Shown piece by piece: positions 20,403-32,902 of a stretch of 64,000 nucleotides of DNA. This stretch comes from Geomonas anaerohicana (lineage in GTDB: Bacteria > Desulfobacterota > Desulfuromonadia > Geobacterales > Geobacteraceae). The notes beneath the pieces are model-generated. The model was given only the letters and a program-made list of their open reading frames with translations. It was not told where the DNA came from and made no database searches. A program made the position numbers and the translations under genes. Each line of letters opens with the position of its first letter. The first letter of the stretch is position 1. The DNA lies in contig NZ_JAEMHL010000014.1 in assembly GCF_016458305.1 (NCBI RefSeq), positions 25,190-89,189 of the forward strand. Direction: 5' to 3'.

Positions 20403-21596
20403 ATGAATTCATCTGCCTGGATAGAAAAGGCCGACAAATACATCATGAAGACGTACGGGCGGTACCCGCTGGTGCCGGTGAAGGGCGAGGGTTGCTACCT
20501 CTGGGATGCGGACGGCAAGCGCTACCTCGACTTCCTGGCCGGGGTCGCCGTCAACAACCTGGGGCACTGCCACCCGAAGGTCACCGCGGCACTCGCCAAG
20601 CAGGCGGCGGAACTGATCCACTGCTCGAACTACTACCACATCCCGACCCAGATCGAGCTGGCGGAGCTTCTGTGCAACCTCTCCTTCGCCAACAAGGCCT
20701 TCTTCTGCAACTCGGGCGCCGAGGCGAACGAGGCCGCCATCAAGCTGGCCAGGAAGTACAGCCGCGAGAAGTACGGCCTCGACCGCTACGAGATCATCAC
20801 CGCCATCTCCTCGTTCCACGGCCGCACCATGGCCACCGTTTCGGCCACCGGCCAGGAGAAGGTGCAGAAGTTCTTCGATCCACTCCTGCACGGCTTCCGC
20901 CACATCCCCTTCAACGACGCCCAGGCGCTCAGGGATGCCATCGGCCCCGGCACCTGCGCCGTGATGCTGGAACCGATCCAGGGCGAGGGGGGCGTGGTCG
21001 TTCCCGACGCCTCCTACTTCCAGGAAGTGCGCAAGATCTGCGACGAGAACAACCTGATCCTGATCTTCGACGAGGTCCAGGTCGGCATGGGGCGCACCGG
21101 CAAGATGTTCGCCCACGAGCACTTCGGCATCACCCCGGACATCATGACCCTCGCCAAGGCGCTGGCCGGCGGCGCGCCCATCGGCACCATGCTCGCCACC
21201 GACAAGCTGGCGGAATCCTTCACCCCGGGCACCCACGGCTCCACCTTCGGGGGCAACCCGCTGGTGACCGCGGCTGCCGTAGCCACCGTACGCGCCATCC
21301 AGGAAGAAGGGATCCTGAACCACACCGAGGAGATCGGCGAGTACCTGATGGGTGAGCTGGAGGCGCTGGGCAGGAAGTTCCCGAGCCTGATCACCGAGGT
21401 GCGCGGCATCGGCCTCATGATCGGCGTGGAGCTCGCCATCCCCGGCGGCGACATCGTCAAGACCGCCCTCTCCCGCGGCCTGTTGCTGAACTGCGCCCAG
21501 GAGAAGGTGCTCCGCTTCGTCCCGCCGCTCATCGTCGGCAAGAAGGAAGTGGACGAGATGATCGCCACGCTGACGGAGATCCTGGCCGAACTGTAA
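20403..21596 (+). CDS. argD: Acetylornithine aminotransferase
   Basis: ArgD converts N-acetylglutamate semialdehyde to N-acetylornithine with pyridoxal phosphate and may also serve lysine synthesis. The 397-residue class III aminotransferase shows the phosphate-binding CNSGAEANEAAIKLAR, the cofactor Asp in LIFDEVQVGMGRTGK, and the Schiff-base lysine Lys252 in TLAKALAGGAPIG. HGSTFGGNPLVTAAA completes the active site. It follows argB after a repeat-filled spacer. In the same strand and order as argF and argG, it is part of the arginine cluster. Confidence 0.96.
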   Translation: MNSSAWIEKADKYIMKTYGRYPLVPVKGEGCYLWDADGKRYLDFLAGVAVNNLGHCHPKVTAALAKQAAELIHCSNYYHIPTQIELAELLCNLSFANKAFFCNSGAEANEAAIKLARKYSREKYGLDRYEIITAISSFHGRTMATVSATGQEKVQKFFDPLLHGFRHIPFNDAQALRDAIGPGTCAVMLEPIQGEGGVVVPDASYFQEVRKICDENNLILIFDEVQVGMGRTGKMFAHEHFGITPDIMTLAKALAGGAPIGTMLATDKLAESFTPGTHGSTFGGNPLVTAAAVATVRAIQEEGILNHTEEIGEYLMGELEALGRKFPSLITEVRGIGLMIGVELAIPGGDIVKTALSRGLLLNCAQEKVLRFVPPLIVGKKEVDEMIATLTEILAEL

Positions 21597-21607
21597 GCGC
21601 CGACCTC

Positions 21608-21722
21608 CCTCGCCGTCCACCCACCTCCCCCCGGAGGGGGGAGGCCGGGAGGGGGGAAGGTTTCGCACCAACAACTACCCCCTCCCCAGCCCTCCCCCTC
21701 CGGGGGCGGGAGTCGTGCTCTC
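21608..21722. repeat. CCTCCCCC/GGGGGAGG block between argD and argF
   Basis: Several C-rich and G-rich arms (CCTCCCCCCGGAGGGGGGAGG type) can fold into strong hairpins. It is an intergenic repeat without coding content. Confidence 0.75.
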
Positions 21723-21808
21723 CTCTCCCGGGGGGCGAGGGAGTGGGACACAAAGCGTAGCAAAGCCGCATTGCCGGCTATCAACTTTGGAAGCGAGAAC
21801 CAGCGAAT

Positions 21809-22720
21809 ATGAAAAAAGACTTCCTGGCGCTGAGCCAGTTCAGCAAAGCCGAACTGGACGCCATGTTTGCCCTGTGCAAGGACCTCAAAGCAAAGACCAA
21901 GAACCGCGAGGAGCACCACCTCCTCAAGGGCAAGACGCTGGCCATGATCTTCGAGAAATCCTCGACCCGCACCAGGATCTCCTTCGAGGTCGGCATGTAC
22001 CAGCTGGGGGGGCACCCGCTCTTCATCTCCAGCAAGGACTCGCAGATGGGCCGCGGCGAGCCGATCAAGGACACCGCCCGCGTCATGGCGCGCTACTGCG
22101 ACGGCGTCATGATCCGCACCTTCGCCCAGGAGACCGTCGAGGAGTTCGCCAAATACGCCTCCATCCCGGTCATCAACGGCCTCACCGACCTGCACCACCC
22201 CTGCCAGATCATGGCCGACGTGTTCACCGTGATCGAGCACAAGGGGAGCTACGACGGGCTCAAGTTCGCCTGGATCGGCGACGGCAACAACATGGCCAAC
22301 TCCTGGATCGAGGCGGCCGCCATCTTCGGCTTCGACCTGACCCTCGCCTGCCCGGAAGGGTACGACCCCAACCCGCAGGTGCTCGCCTGGGCCAAGGCGA
22401 ACGGCTCCGCGAAGATCGTGATCACCCGTGACCCGAAGGAAGCCGCCAAGGACGCCGACGTCTTGAACACCGACGTCTGGGCCAGCATGGGGCAGGAAGA
22501 GGAGCAGAAGGTCCGCGAGAAGGCCTTCGCCGGCTACCAGTTGGACGAGCAGCTGCTCGCCCTGGCCAAGAAGGACGCCCTCGTGCTGCACTGCCTCCCG
22601 GCGCACCGCGGCGAGGAGATCAGCGACGGCGTCATCGAAGGCCCCAACTCTGTGGTCTGGGACGAAGCGGAAAACCGCCTGCACGTGCAGAAGGCCATCA
22701 TGGCCACGCTGATGAAATAA
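21809..22720 (+). CDS. argF: Ornithine carbamoyltransferase
   Basis: ArgF joins ornithine and carbamoyl phosphate to citrulline. The 303-residue product has the carbamoyl-phosphate loop SSTRTRISFE at about residues 52-61, the HPCQIMADV motif, DGVMIRTF, and the ornithine-side HCLPAHRGEEI near the C-terminus. Length and motifs are those of the anabolic enzyme. argG starts 54 bases downstream. Confidence 0.97.
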   Translation: MKKDFLALSQFSKAELDAMFALCKDLKAKTKNREEHHLLKGKTLAMIFEKSSTRTRISFEVGMYQLGGHPLFISSKDSQMGRGEPIKDTARVMARYCDGVMIRTFAQETVEEFAKYASIPVINGLTDLHHPCQIMADVFTVIEHKGSYDGLKFAWIGDGNNMANSWIEAAAIFGFDLTLACPEGYDPNPQVLAWAKANGSAKIVITRDPKEAAKDADVLNTDVWASMGQEEEQKVREKAFAGYQLDEQLLALAKKDALVLHCLPAHRGEEISDGVIEGPNSVVWDEAENRLHVQKAIMATLMK

Positions 22721-22774
22721 TCCGACCGGCCGGCTTTCGGGACGGCCAGAGCGATCAACGACAAAGGAGAACCC

Positions 22775-23995
<1,221 letters not shown>

Positions 23996-24020
23996 TTGAG
24001 CTGGCAGTAAAGGAGGGTCA

Positions 24021-24047
24021 TAGGGGCACGAGGCTTTCGTGCCCCTA
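24021..24047. terminator. Hairpin behind argG
   Basis: A perfect 11-bp stem TAGGGGCACGA / TCGTGCCCCTA encloses a five-base loop. It lacks a clear U-tract. It overlaps a possible upstream GTG of the Nudix gene, which argues for that gene's later ATG start. Confidence 0.6.
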
Positions 24048-24056
24048 TCCGCTTAT

Positions 24057-24488
24057 ATGGAGCAAAACGATTTCAAGGCCAGCCACATAGTAACGTCGGT
24101 GGTCGCCGTCATCATCGATAGCGATGGCCGGGTGCTCCTCACCAAGAGGAATATCCCTCCCTTCCAGGGGGAGTGGGTGATGCCGGGGGGCAAGATTGAC
24201 CTCGGCGAACCGATTGTGGCGGCGCTCAAACGCGAGGTCTGGGAAGAGGTCGGCCTCGAGGTGGAAGTGGGCAATCTCATCGACGTGTTCGAGCACGTGA
24301 CGCCCGGTGAGGACAACTACCACTTCATCATCATCTACTACCGCTGCACGCCGCTTTACTGCGACGTGAACCACAACAAGGACGAGGTGGCCGAGGCCCG
24401 CTGGGTCGAACCCGAGGAGTTGCCGAACTACAAGATCCCCGCCGGCGCCCGCTTTATCCTGAGTAAGATCTTTACAGCTGGTGACTGA
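24057..24488 (+). CDS. Nudix hydrolase (GDP-mannose/NTP pyrophosphatase-like)
   Basis: The 143-residue product carries a perfect Nudix box, GX5EX7REUXEEXGU, reading GKIDLGE then PIVAALK then REVWEEVGL. That helix binds divalent metal and hydrolyses nucleoside diphosphates linked to another group. The substrate is not fixed by the box. I choose the ATG at 24057; a GTG at 24039 in the same frame lies inside the argG hairpin. The gene sits between argG and argH with its own spacing, so a role in arginine metabolism is not implied. Confidence 0.85.
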   Translation: MEQNDFKASHIVTSVVAVIIDSDGRVLLTKRNIPPFQGEWVMPGGKIDLGEPIVAALKREVWEEVGLEVEVGNLIDVFEHVTPGEDNYHFIIIYYRCTPLYCDVNHNKDEVAEARWVEPEELPNYKIPAGARFILSKIFTAGD

Positions 24489-24530
24489 CCGCGGCTTTAC
24501 GCCTTATTGCGTACAGGCTTTAAAGGCGTT

Positions 24531-24630
24531 TGTTAACGCAAAGACGCAAGGGCGCAAAGTGGAAAACCGGTAATTTTCTCTTAAAAGATTTTCTTGGTTT
24601 CTTTGCGGCTTCGCGTCTTTGCGTTAAATA
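24531..24630. repeat. GCAAAGACGC-type inverted repeat
   Basis: GTTAACGCAAAGACGC at the left pairs with GCGTCTTTGCGTTAA at the right, with CGCAAAG/CTTTGCG echoes inside. A related half-copy is at 25993-26026 (GCGGCTTCGCGCCTT then GGCGCCTTTGCGTTAA). The pair flanks the nitrilase-like gene. Confidence 0.7.
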
Positions 24631-24658
24631 TCAAGGTTTGATTTGCAGTCCGCTGTTC

Positions 24659-24693
24659 ATTGTCAATTGTGCATTGTCCATCGTCAATTGGGG
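24659..24693. repeat. ATTGTCA heptanucleotide array
   Basis: Five consecutive 7-base units read ATTGTCA, ATTGTGC, ATTGTCC, ATCGTCA and ATTGGGG. They end 11 bases before the start of the nitrilase-like gene. The period is the same as in the GTTCAAC arrays but the unit differs. Confidence 0.75.
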
Positions 24694-24703
24694 TTTCCCG
24701 CCA

Positions 24704-25843
24704 ATGGTCAAGATCGTCGAGAAACATGTCCAGCTCGATTTCCCTCTGGGTCATCACCTGCACTGCCTCATCGCGCAGATCCCGAACCGACTGCAGCGGC
24801 GCGACCACCTGTTCCTGCTGGCCAACCCGGAGGAGCAGTGGCACATGGTGCGCAGCGTGCTCGACCTGGTGTCGGACGGCGCGGGGAACCTGAAGCGGCT
24901 GCACTTCCTGATGTTCCCGGAAACATCGGTCCCGGTCTCCCACTTCGACGACCTGCTGGACGTGATCGCCGAGCGCTTCCGCCCCAACACGGTGACCATG
25001 TTCGGCATGGAACAGATCCGGCTGGAGCAGTACCGCGCGCTGCTGAACCGCTTCCAGGACGACAACGCGGAGGCACTGGAGTGTGTCGAGCGCGACATCG
25101 ACTCGGGTGACATCCTCGGCATGCCGGTCAACTGGTGCTGCATCGCCATCAAGGAGACAAGCGGCCGCCTGCGGGTCTTCCTGGAGGCCAAGACGCACCC
25201 CTTTCGCGGCGAGGAGTTCCTGGACAAGGACCACGACCTGTACCGCGGGCGCCATTTCTACCTGTTCCGCGGCGAGCCGGCATGTTTCAACTTCATGACG
25301 ATCATCTGCCTTGATTACCTCTACCGGGACCTCTACTCCTCCAACATCAAGCAGATCATCGATCACTCCAACCGGCTCTTCTTCACCATGAGGCAGTCGC
25401 TGGACGCCCTCTTCGTGATCCAGTGCAACCCCAAGCCCGAGCACAGTGCCTACCGGGACGTGCTGACCGGCTTTTACGGTGAGCACCTGGAGGACACCCC
25501 GGGGGTGCGCGAGACGGTGACCGTGTTCGGCAACTGCTCGGACGAAAGCGAGATCGAGGGGGTGCGCTGCCAGGGGTGCTACGGGGTTTCCTTCGTGGCC
25601 ATCAGCGCGCGCCACAAGATGTCCCCGGTCCAGGAGCGGGAGTTCACCAGCGACGACTTCGGCGGCGCGCCGGTGTGCCGCTTGCGGTTCGGTACCGGGA
25701 CCAGGCTTTTCTATTTCAACCTGCCGCTCTACCACGAACTCGATCCGAGGAGTTCCCGGGTGCCGCTCAAAGTGCACACGGTGCAGCGCTGGACCGATGA
25801 CGGCTGGATCAAGGCGAGCGGCGGGGAGGAGCAGGTGCTTTAA
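24704..25843 (+). CDS. Nitrilase-fold protein of unknown function within the arg cluster
   Basis: The 379-residue product is not a family I can name, but the carbon-nitrogen hydrolase triad is visible. Glu73 lies in [10 protein letters not shown], Lys163 in [12 protein letters not shown] and Cys202 in [13 protein letters not shown], with the K-to-C spacing (39) normal for nitrilases. The E-to-K distance (90) is longer than usual. About 140 residues follow the fold and contain several Cys ([15 protein letters not shown]). There are no signal peptide or membrane segments. Start choice: the ATG at 24704; upstream sequence is repeat DNA. It lies between argG/Nudix and argH, so an amide- or ureido-type substrate is possible but unproven. 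Confidence 0.7.
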   Translation: MVKIVEKHVQLDFPLGHHLHCLIAQIPNRLQRRDHLFLLANPEEQWHMVRSVLDLVSDGAGNLKRLHFLMFPETSVPVSHFDDLLDVIAERFRPNTVTMFGMEQIRLEQYRALLNRFQDDNAEALECVERDIDSGDILGMPVNWCCIAIKETSGRLRVFLEAKTHPFRGEEFLDKDHDLYRGRHFYLFRGEPACFNFMTIICLDYLYRDLYSSNIKQIIDHSNRLFFTMRQSLDALFVIQCNPKPEHSAYRDVLTGFYGEHLEDTPGVRETVTVFGNCSDESEIEGVRCQGCYGVSFVAISARHKMSPVQEREFTSDDFGGAPVCRLRFGTGTRLFYFNLPLYHELDPRSSRVPLKVHTVQRWTDDGWIKASGGEEQVL

Positions 25844-25848
25844 AAGCC

Positions 25849-25967
25849 TTTGATCTCGTTCCCAAGGTCCACCTTGGGAACGCAAAGCCTCTCGGAAGCT
25901 CCAGCTTCCCTCGGATGCAAAGCTGGAAGTTTGCGCCTGGGGTTCCCAAGCTGGAGCTTGGGAACCA
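25849..25967. repeat. 120-bp palindromic repeat, copy B (inverted relative to copy A)
   Basis: It begins TTTGATCTCGTTCCCAAGG and ends CAAGCTGGAGCTTGGGAACC, matching the reverse complement of 5961-6087 almost throughout, with a few substitutions in the centre. It fills the space between the nitrilase-like gene and argH. Confidence 0.85.
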
Positions 25968-26070
25968 GGAAAAAAACCTAAGGCTTTTCCTTTGCGGCTT
26001 CGCGCCTTGGCGCCTTTGCGTTAAAGAAGTTGCAGTTCTACAAAAAACCAGCAGCAGGAGATCGAAAGAC

Positions 26071-27447
26071 ATGTCCAAAGACAAACTGTGGGGTGGCCGT
26101 TTCACCCAGCCCACCGACAAGTTCGTAGAAGAGTTCACCGCCTCCATCAACTTCGATAAGCGCCTGTACCACCAGGACATCCGCGGTTCCATCGCCCATG
26201 CCACCATGCTGGGCAAGCAGGGAATCATCCCGGTACAGGACGTCGAGCAGATCGTGCACGGCCTCCGGGAAATCCTGGACAAGATCGAAGCGGGCGAGTT
26301 CGACTTCTCGGTCTCACTGGAAGACATCCACATGAACATCGAGGCGCGCCTCTCCGAGAAGATCGGCGACGCCGGTAAAAGGCTCCACACCGGCCGCTCC
26401 AGGAACGACCAGGTGGCGCTGGACATCCGCCTCTACCTGCGCGACGAACTGGTGGAGATCTCCGCCTACATCGACCTCCTCATCGACGCGCTCATCTACC
26501 AGGCGGAGCAGAACCTGGGCATCATGATGCCGGGCTTCACCCACCTGCAGACCGCGCAGCCCATCCTCTTCTCGCACCACATGATGGCCTACCACGAGAT
26601 GCTCAAGCGCGACAAGGGGCGCATGGAAGACTGCCTCAAGCGCACCAACGTGATGCCGCTGGGCGCCGGCGCGCTGGCCGGGACCACCTTCCCCATCGAT
26701 CGCGAATACGTGGCCGAACTGCTCGACTTCCCCGAGGTGACCAGGAACTCGCTCGACTCGGTCTCCGACCGCGACTTCGCCGTCGAGTTCTGCGCGGCCT
26801 CCTCGATCCTGATGATGCACCTGTCCCGCTTCGCCGAGGAGCTGATCCTCTGGTCCACCAGCGAATTCAAGTTCGTCGACCTCTCCGACTCCTTCTGCAC
26901 CGGCTCCTCCATCATGCCGCAGAAGAAGAACCCCGACGTCCCGGAACTGGTGCGCGGCAAGACCGGCCGGGTCTACGGCAACCTGATGGCGCTCCTTACC
27001 CTGATGAAGTCGCTCCCCTTGGCCTACAACAAGGACATGCAGGAGGACAAGGAGCCGCTGTTCGACACCATCGACACCGTGAAAGGATCGCTCAAGATCT
27101 TCGCGGACATGGTGCGCGAGATGAAGGTGAACGAGGCGCGCATGAAGACCGCCGCTGCCGCAGGGTTCTCCACCGCGACCGACGTCGCCGACTACCTGGT
27201 CAGGAAGGGGATCCCGTTCCGCGACGCCCACGAGATCGTCGGCAAGGCGGTGCGCTACTGCATCGAGAACGAGATGGACATCCCGGAACTGTCGCTGGCC
27301 GAGTGGCAGATCTTCTCCCCCCGCATCGAGGACGACATCTTCGGCTCCATCACCCTGGAAGCTTCCGTCAACGCACGCCGCGCGACCGGCGGCACCGCGC
27401 TCGAGCGGGTCAAGGCCGAGATCGCCCGCGCCAAGGAAGGGCGTTAA
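26071..27447 (+). CDS. argH: Argininosuccinate lyase
   Basis: ArgH splits argininosuccinate into arginine and fumarate, completing the pathway. The 458-residue protein carries the N-terminal [16 protein letters not shown], the [15 protein letters not shown] loop, [17 protein letters not shown] with the catalytic His region, and the fumarase/aspartase signature [12 protein letters not shown]. The ATG at 26071 has a ribosome site (AGGAG); upstream in-frame codons fall in repeat DNA. The lipoprotein gene starts right after its stop. Confidence 0.97.
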   Translation: MSKDKLWGGRFTQPTDKFVEEFTASINFDKRLYHQDIRGSIAHATMLGKQGIIPVQDVEQIVHGLREILDKIEAGEFDFSVSLEDIHMNIEARLSEKIGDAGKRLHTGRSRNDQVALDIRLYLRDELVEISAYIDLLIDALIYQAEQNLGIMMPGFTHLQTAQPILFSHHMMAYHEMLKRDKGRMEDCLKRTNVMPLGAGALAGTTFPIDREYVAELLDFPEVTRNSLDSVSDRDFAVEFCAASSILMMHLSRFAEELILWSTSEFKFVDLSDSFCTGSSIMPQKKNPDVPELVRGKTGRVYGNLMALLTLMKSLPLAYNKDMQEDKEPLFDTIDTVKGSLKIFADMVREMKVNEARMKTAAAAGFSTATDVADYLVRKGIPFRDAHEIVGKAVRYCIENEMDIPELSLAEWQIFSPRIEDDIFGSITLEASVNARRATGGTALERVKAEIARAKEGR

Positions 27448-28218
27448 GTGGCGGCCGCGCGTCGACTGCTGCCGGCCCTGTTCCTGGCCGCCGCGCTCTC
27501 GCTTTTTTCCGGCTGCGGCAAGAAAGGGGTGCTGATCCCGCCCGAGGCGCTGGTCCCGGCCCCGATCGCGACGCTGGCCGTGGCACAGAAGGGTGCCGAG
27601 TTCCAGGTAAGCTGGACCGGACCGGGCAAGCAGGAGAAGGGTGGCAAGCTGGAAGACCTGGCCGGCTTCCTGCTCTACCGGCGCAACGTGCTCCCTCCCG
27701 CTCAGGACTGCGAGGAGTGCCCGAGCGCGTACAGGCAGCTGGCGCTGGTCGATCTCGACCTCCCCGAAGCGGTGCGCCAGGTCGGGGGGCTCTGGGTCTA
27801 CGACGACTTGGACCTGAAAAAGGGGCAGACCTACCAGTACAAGGTGCGCTCCTTCACCAGGAGCGGCGCGCAGAGCAAGGACTCCAACAAGGTCCGGCGC
27901 ACCGCGGTCACGCCTCCCCTCCCCCCGGTGCTGGAAGCGGCGGGCTCGCCCAACGAGGTGACGCTGAACTTCGTAGGGCTCCCCCCGGAGCAGGGGACGG
28001 CGGCCGGCTACAACGTGTACCGGAGCAAAAAGGGTGAGCCGATGCCGCTTGCCCCGCTCAACAAGACGCCGCTGACCGGGAACACCTACCAGGACCAGAA
28101 CGTGATCCTGGGGATAACCTACAGCTACGCAGTGACCAGTGTCGCCACCGCCGAAGGGCAGAACGTCGAGAGCGCGCCCTCCAACACCGTCGAAGCCGGA
28201 CTGGTGCTTCCCGATTAG
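27448..28218 (+). CDS. Lipoprotein with fibronectin-III-like repeats
   Basis: The 256-residue product begins with a lipoprotein signal: charged start, hydrophobic helix and lipobox FSGC with the acylated Cys at about residue 24, followed by GKKG. The remainder has two Fn3-like beta units, each with a pattern of FLLYRR...YDDLDLKKGQTYQYKVRS and YNVYRSKKG...ITYSYAVTSV. The GTG start abuts the argH stop. It is probably an envelope lipoprotein exposed to the periplasm or the surface; the role is unknown. The argH-lipoprotein pairing resembles argH/lysA loci that carry an LptM/YifL-like lipoprotein, but this protein is much longer. Confidence 0.75.
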   Translation: MAAARRLLPALFLAAALSLFSGCGKKGVLIPPEALVPAPIATLAVAQKGAEFQVSWTGPGKQEKGGKLEDLAGFLLYRRNVLPPAQDCEECPSAYRQLALVDLDLPEAVRQVGGLWVYDDLDLKKGQTYQYKVRSFTRSGAQSKDSNKVRRTAVTPPLPPVLEAAGSPNEVTLNFVGLPPEQGTAAGYNVYRSKKGEPMPLAPLNKTPLTGNTYQDQNVILGITYSYAVTSVATAEGQNVESAPSNTVEAGLVLPD

Positions 28219-28308
28219 GCCCCGTTGCCTTTTCAGCCCTTTCATGATAAAAACCGGGAACATTTTCTAACATCACGACGCCCCACCGGGGGCGCATTTG
28301 GAGCAGGT

Positions 28309-28596
28309 ATGAAGATCACGAGAAGTGAGGTGGAGCACGTAGCCAGGCTCGCCCGCCTGGAGCTTTCCGACAGCGAGCTGGACACCTTCACCGGACAGAT
28401 GGACGGCATCCTCGCCTACGTGGAGAAGCTGAACGCACTGGACACCGAGGGGATCGTACCGACCTCGCACGCGGTGCCGATGGAGAACGCCTTCCGCCCC
28501 GACCAGCCCGCCGATTCCATCGGCGTGGAGGCCGCCCTCGCCAACGCGCCGCTGCGCGCGGAGAGCTTTTTCAGGGTGCCCAAGGTCATAGAGTAA
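28309..28596 (+). CDS. gatC: Asp/Glu-tRNA amidotransferase subunit C
   Basis: GatC is the small wrapping subunit of the GatCAB complex, which turns Glu-tRNA-Gln and/or Asp-tRNA-Asn into the correct amide forms. The 95-residue protein has the family signature [17 protein letters not shown], a middle [14 protein letters not shown] and the C-terminal FFRVPKVIE. The start at 28309 has GGAGC upstream and gives the normal length. gatA starts 62 bases after the stop. Confidence 0.95.
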   Translation: MKITRSEVEHVARLARLELSDSELDTFTGQMDGILAYVEKLNALDTEGIVPTSHAVPMENAFRPDQPADSIGVEAALANAPLRAESFFRVPKVIE

Positions 28597-28611
28597 CGCG
28601 TCGCAGCAGTA

Positions 28612-28632
28612 TCCCCTCCCCCGGAGGGGGAG
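28612..28632. repeat. CCTCCCCC-type hairpin between gatC and gatA
   Basis: CCCCTCCCCCGGAGGGGGAGG is a near-perfect palindrome in the 62-base spacer. Confidence 0.7.
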
Positions 28633-28658
28633 GGAGCAATCTTCGATCGGAGTGTTTA

Positions 28659-30116
<1,458 letters not shown>

Positions 30117-30118
30117 CC

Positions 30119-30222
30119 TTTTCCCCCTCCCCAGCCCTCCCCCTCCGGGGGAGGGAGTAGCAACTCCCACGCTTGGGCGAGAGTTAACTCCTCCCCCAGG
30201 AGGGGGGAGGTCGGGAGGGGGG
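30119..30222. repeat. CCTCCCCC/GGGGGAGG block between gatA and gatB
   Basis: C-rich arms at 30123-30160 face G-rich arms at 30192-30222 around a short centre, as in the alaS and argD spacers. The transcript could form a long hairpin between the two cistrons. Confidence 0.75.
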
Positions 30223-30260
30223 GCAGCATCACACAGAAAACAACTCTGTCGGAGCTATCT

Positions 30261-31700
30261 ATGAAATATCAGGTTGTCATCGGGCTTGAGGTGCACACCC
30301 AGCTCACCACCAACACCAAGATCTTCTGCGGCTGCTCGACCCGCTTCGGAGCCGAGCCGAACTCCCAGACCTGCCCGGTCTGCCTCGGCTTCCCCGGGGC
30401 GCTGCCGGTCCTCAACAAGCAGGTGGTGGAAAACGCCATCCGCGCCGGACTCGCCACCAACTGCTCCATCACGCAGCGAAACGTCTTCGCCCGCAAGAAC
30501 TACTTCTACCCGGACCTCCCCAAGGGTTACCAGATCAGCCAGTTCGACCTCCCCATCTGCCAGCACGGCCACCTGGACATCGAGGTGGACGGGGAAACGA
30601 AACGGATCGGCATCACCCGCATCCACATGGAGGAGGACGCCGGCAAGCTGGTGCACGCCGACATCCCGGGGGTGGACGATTCCTGCGTCGACCTGAACCG
30701 CGCCTGCACGCCGCTTTTGGAGATCGTCTCCGAGCCGGACATGCGCTCGCCGGACGAGGCCATCGCATACCTCAAGAAGCTGCACCAGATCGTCATGTAC
30801 CTGGGCATCTGCGACGGCAACCTCGAGGAAGGTAGCTTCCGCTGCGACGCCAACGTCTCGCTCATGCCGGTCGGCTCCACCGTCTTCGGAACCCGCGCCG
30901 AACTGAAGAACATCAACTCCTTCAAGTTCATCAAGCAGGCCATCGAGTACGAGATCGAGCGCCAGGCCGAGATCCTCGACGACGGCGGCAAGGTGATCCA
31001 GGAAACCCGCCTGTTCGACCCGAACACCGGCACCACCCGCTCCATGCGCGGCAAGGAAGAGGCCCACGACTACCGCTACTTCCCGGACCCGGACCTGGTT
31101 CCGGTGCTGATCCCGGACCAGTGGATCGAGGACGTGCGCGCCACCCTGCCGGAGCTCCCGGAGGCGAAGCGGGCCCGCTACGTCGCCGAACTGGGCCTTC
31201 CCGAGTACGACGCCGAGGTGCTGGTGTCGAGCCGCGAGCTGGCGCAGTACTACGAGGAGACCGTCGCCCTGTTCCCGCAGGCGAAGACCGTTTCCAATTG
31301 GGTTATGGGTGAAGTCTCCCGTGCGCTCAACGAGGACAACAACCGCTCCATCACCGACTGCCCGGTGACGCCGGCGCTTTTGGCCGACATGCTGAAGCTG
31401 ATGGAGAAAGGGACCATCTCCGGCAAGATCGCCAAGACCGTGTTCGACGAGATGTACAAGACCGGCAAGGCGCCGGAGAAGATCGTCGAAGAGAAAGGGC
31501 TGGTGCAGGTTTCCGACACCGGCGCCATCGAGGCGATGGTCGACGAAGTGCTAAAGAACAACCCGGCACAGGTCGAACAGTACCGGGGCGGCAAGGAGAC
31601 CGTCTTCGGCTTCTTCGTGGGTCAGGTGATGCGCGCCTCCAAAGGCAAGGCCAACCCCGCCGTGGTGAACGATCTGCTGCTGAAGAAGTTGAAGGGATAA
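30261..31700 (+). CDS. gatB: Asp/Glu-tRNA amidotransferase subunit B
   Basis: GatB activates the tRNA-bound Glu or Asp with ATP and adds ammonia from GatA. The 479-residue protein has the signature [10 protein letters not shown], the zinc-type Cys set FCGCS...[12 protein letters not shown], then [19 protein letters not shown] and the C-terminal YqeY-like helical domain ending [17 protein letters not shown]. All expected segments are present. With gatC and gatA it gives a full amidotransferase. Confidence 0.97.
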   Translation: MKYQVVIGLEVHTQLTTNTKIFCGCSTRFGAEPNSQTCPVCLGFPGALPVLNKQVVENAIRAGLATNCSITQRNVFARKNYFYPDLPKGYQISQFDLPICQHGHLDIEVDGETKRIGITRIHMEEDAGKLVHADIPGVDDSCVDLNRACTPLLEIVSEPDMRSPDEAIAYLKKLHQIVMYLGICDGNLEEGSFRCDANVSLMPVGSTVFGTRAELKNINSFKFIKQAIEYEIERQAEILDDGGKVIQETRLFDPNTGTTRSMRGKEEAHDYRYFPDPDLVPVLIPDQWIEDVRATLPELPEAKRARYVAELGLPEYDAEVLVSSRELAQYYEETVALFPQAKTVSNWVMGEVSRALNEDNNRSITDCPVTPALLADMLKLMEKGTISGKIAKTVFDEMYKTGKAPEKIVEEKGLVQVSDTGAIEAMVDEVLKNNPAQVEQYRGGKETVFGFFVGQVMRASKGKANPAVVNDLLLKKLKG

Positions 31701-31715
31701 AAACAAAGTCAACGG

Positions 31716-31838
31716 CATCGCACGCGGATTGAACGGAAAAAACGGAAAATGCAGAATCAATCGTTTTTGGTTTAACCCAAAATCGTTTTTGAAGTACCCG
31801 CCTTTATCTGCACGTTTCCGTCAAATCCGTGTGCGATG
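31716..31838. repeat. MITE-like inverted repeat upstream of mtnA
   Basis: Arms of about 22 bp pair: CATCGCACGCGGATTGAACG at 31716 with the reverse complement of CCGTCAAATCCGTGTGCGATG ending at 31838. The interior has a smaller palindrome around TTTGGTTTAACCCAAAA and is AT-rich. There is no coding potential. It occupies most of the gatB-mtnA gap. Confidence 0.7.
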
Positions 31839-31861
31839 GTGTTGTTTTTTCGAGGTAATAA

Positions 31862-32898
<1,037 letters not shown>

Positions 32899-32902
<4 letters not shown>

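Noticed and set aside
25860..25930. GCAAAGCC-containing stretch resembling a GEMM (cyclic dinucleotide) riboswitch
   Set aside because: The sequence is part of the 120-bp palindromic repeat that also occurs at 5961-6087 away from any suitable gene; the conserved GEMM tetraloop-receptor layout is not there.
25915..26070. N-terminal extension of argH
   Set aside because: It is translated repeat DNA; the ATG at 26071 has a ribosome site and matches ArgH length.
31701..31861. SAM-type riboswitch upstream of mtnA
   Set aside because: The folding potential comes from MITE-like inverted ends; no SAM aptamer core was recognised and no terminator follows.
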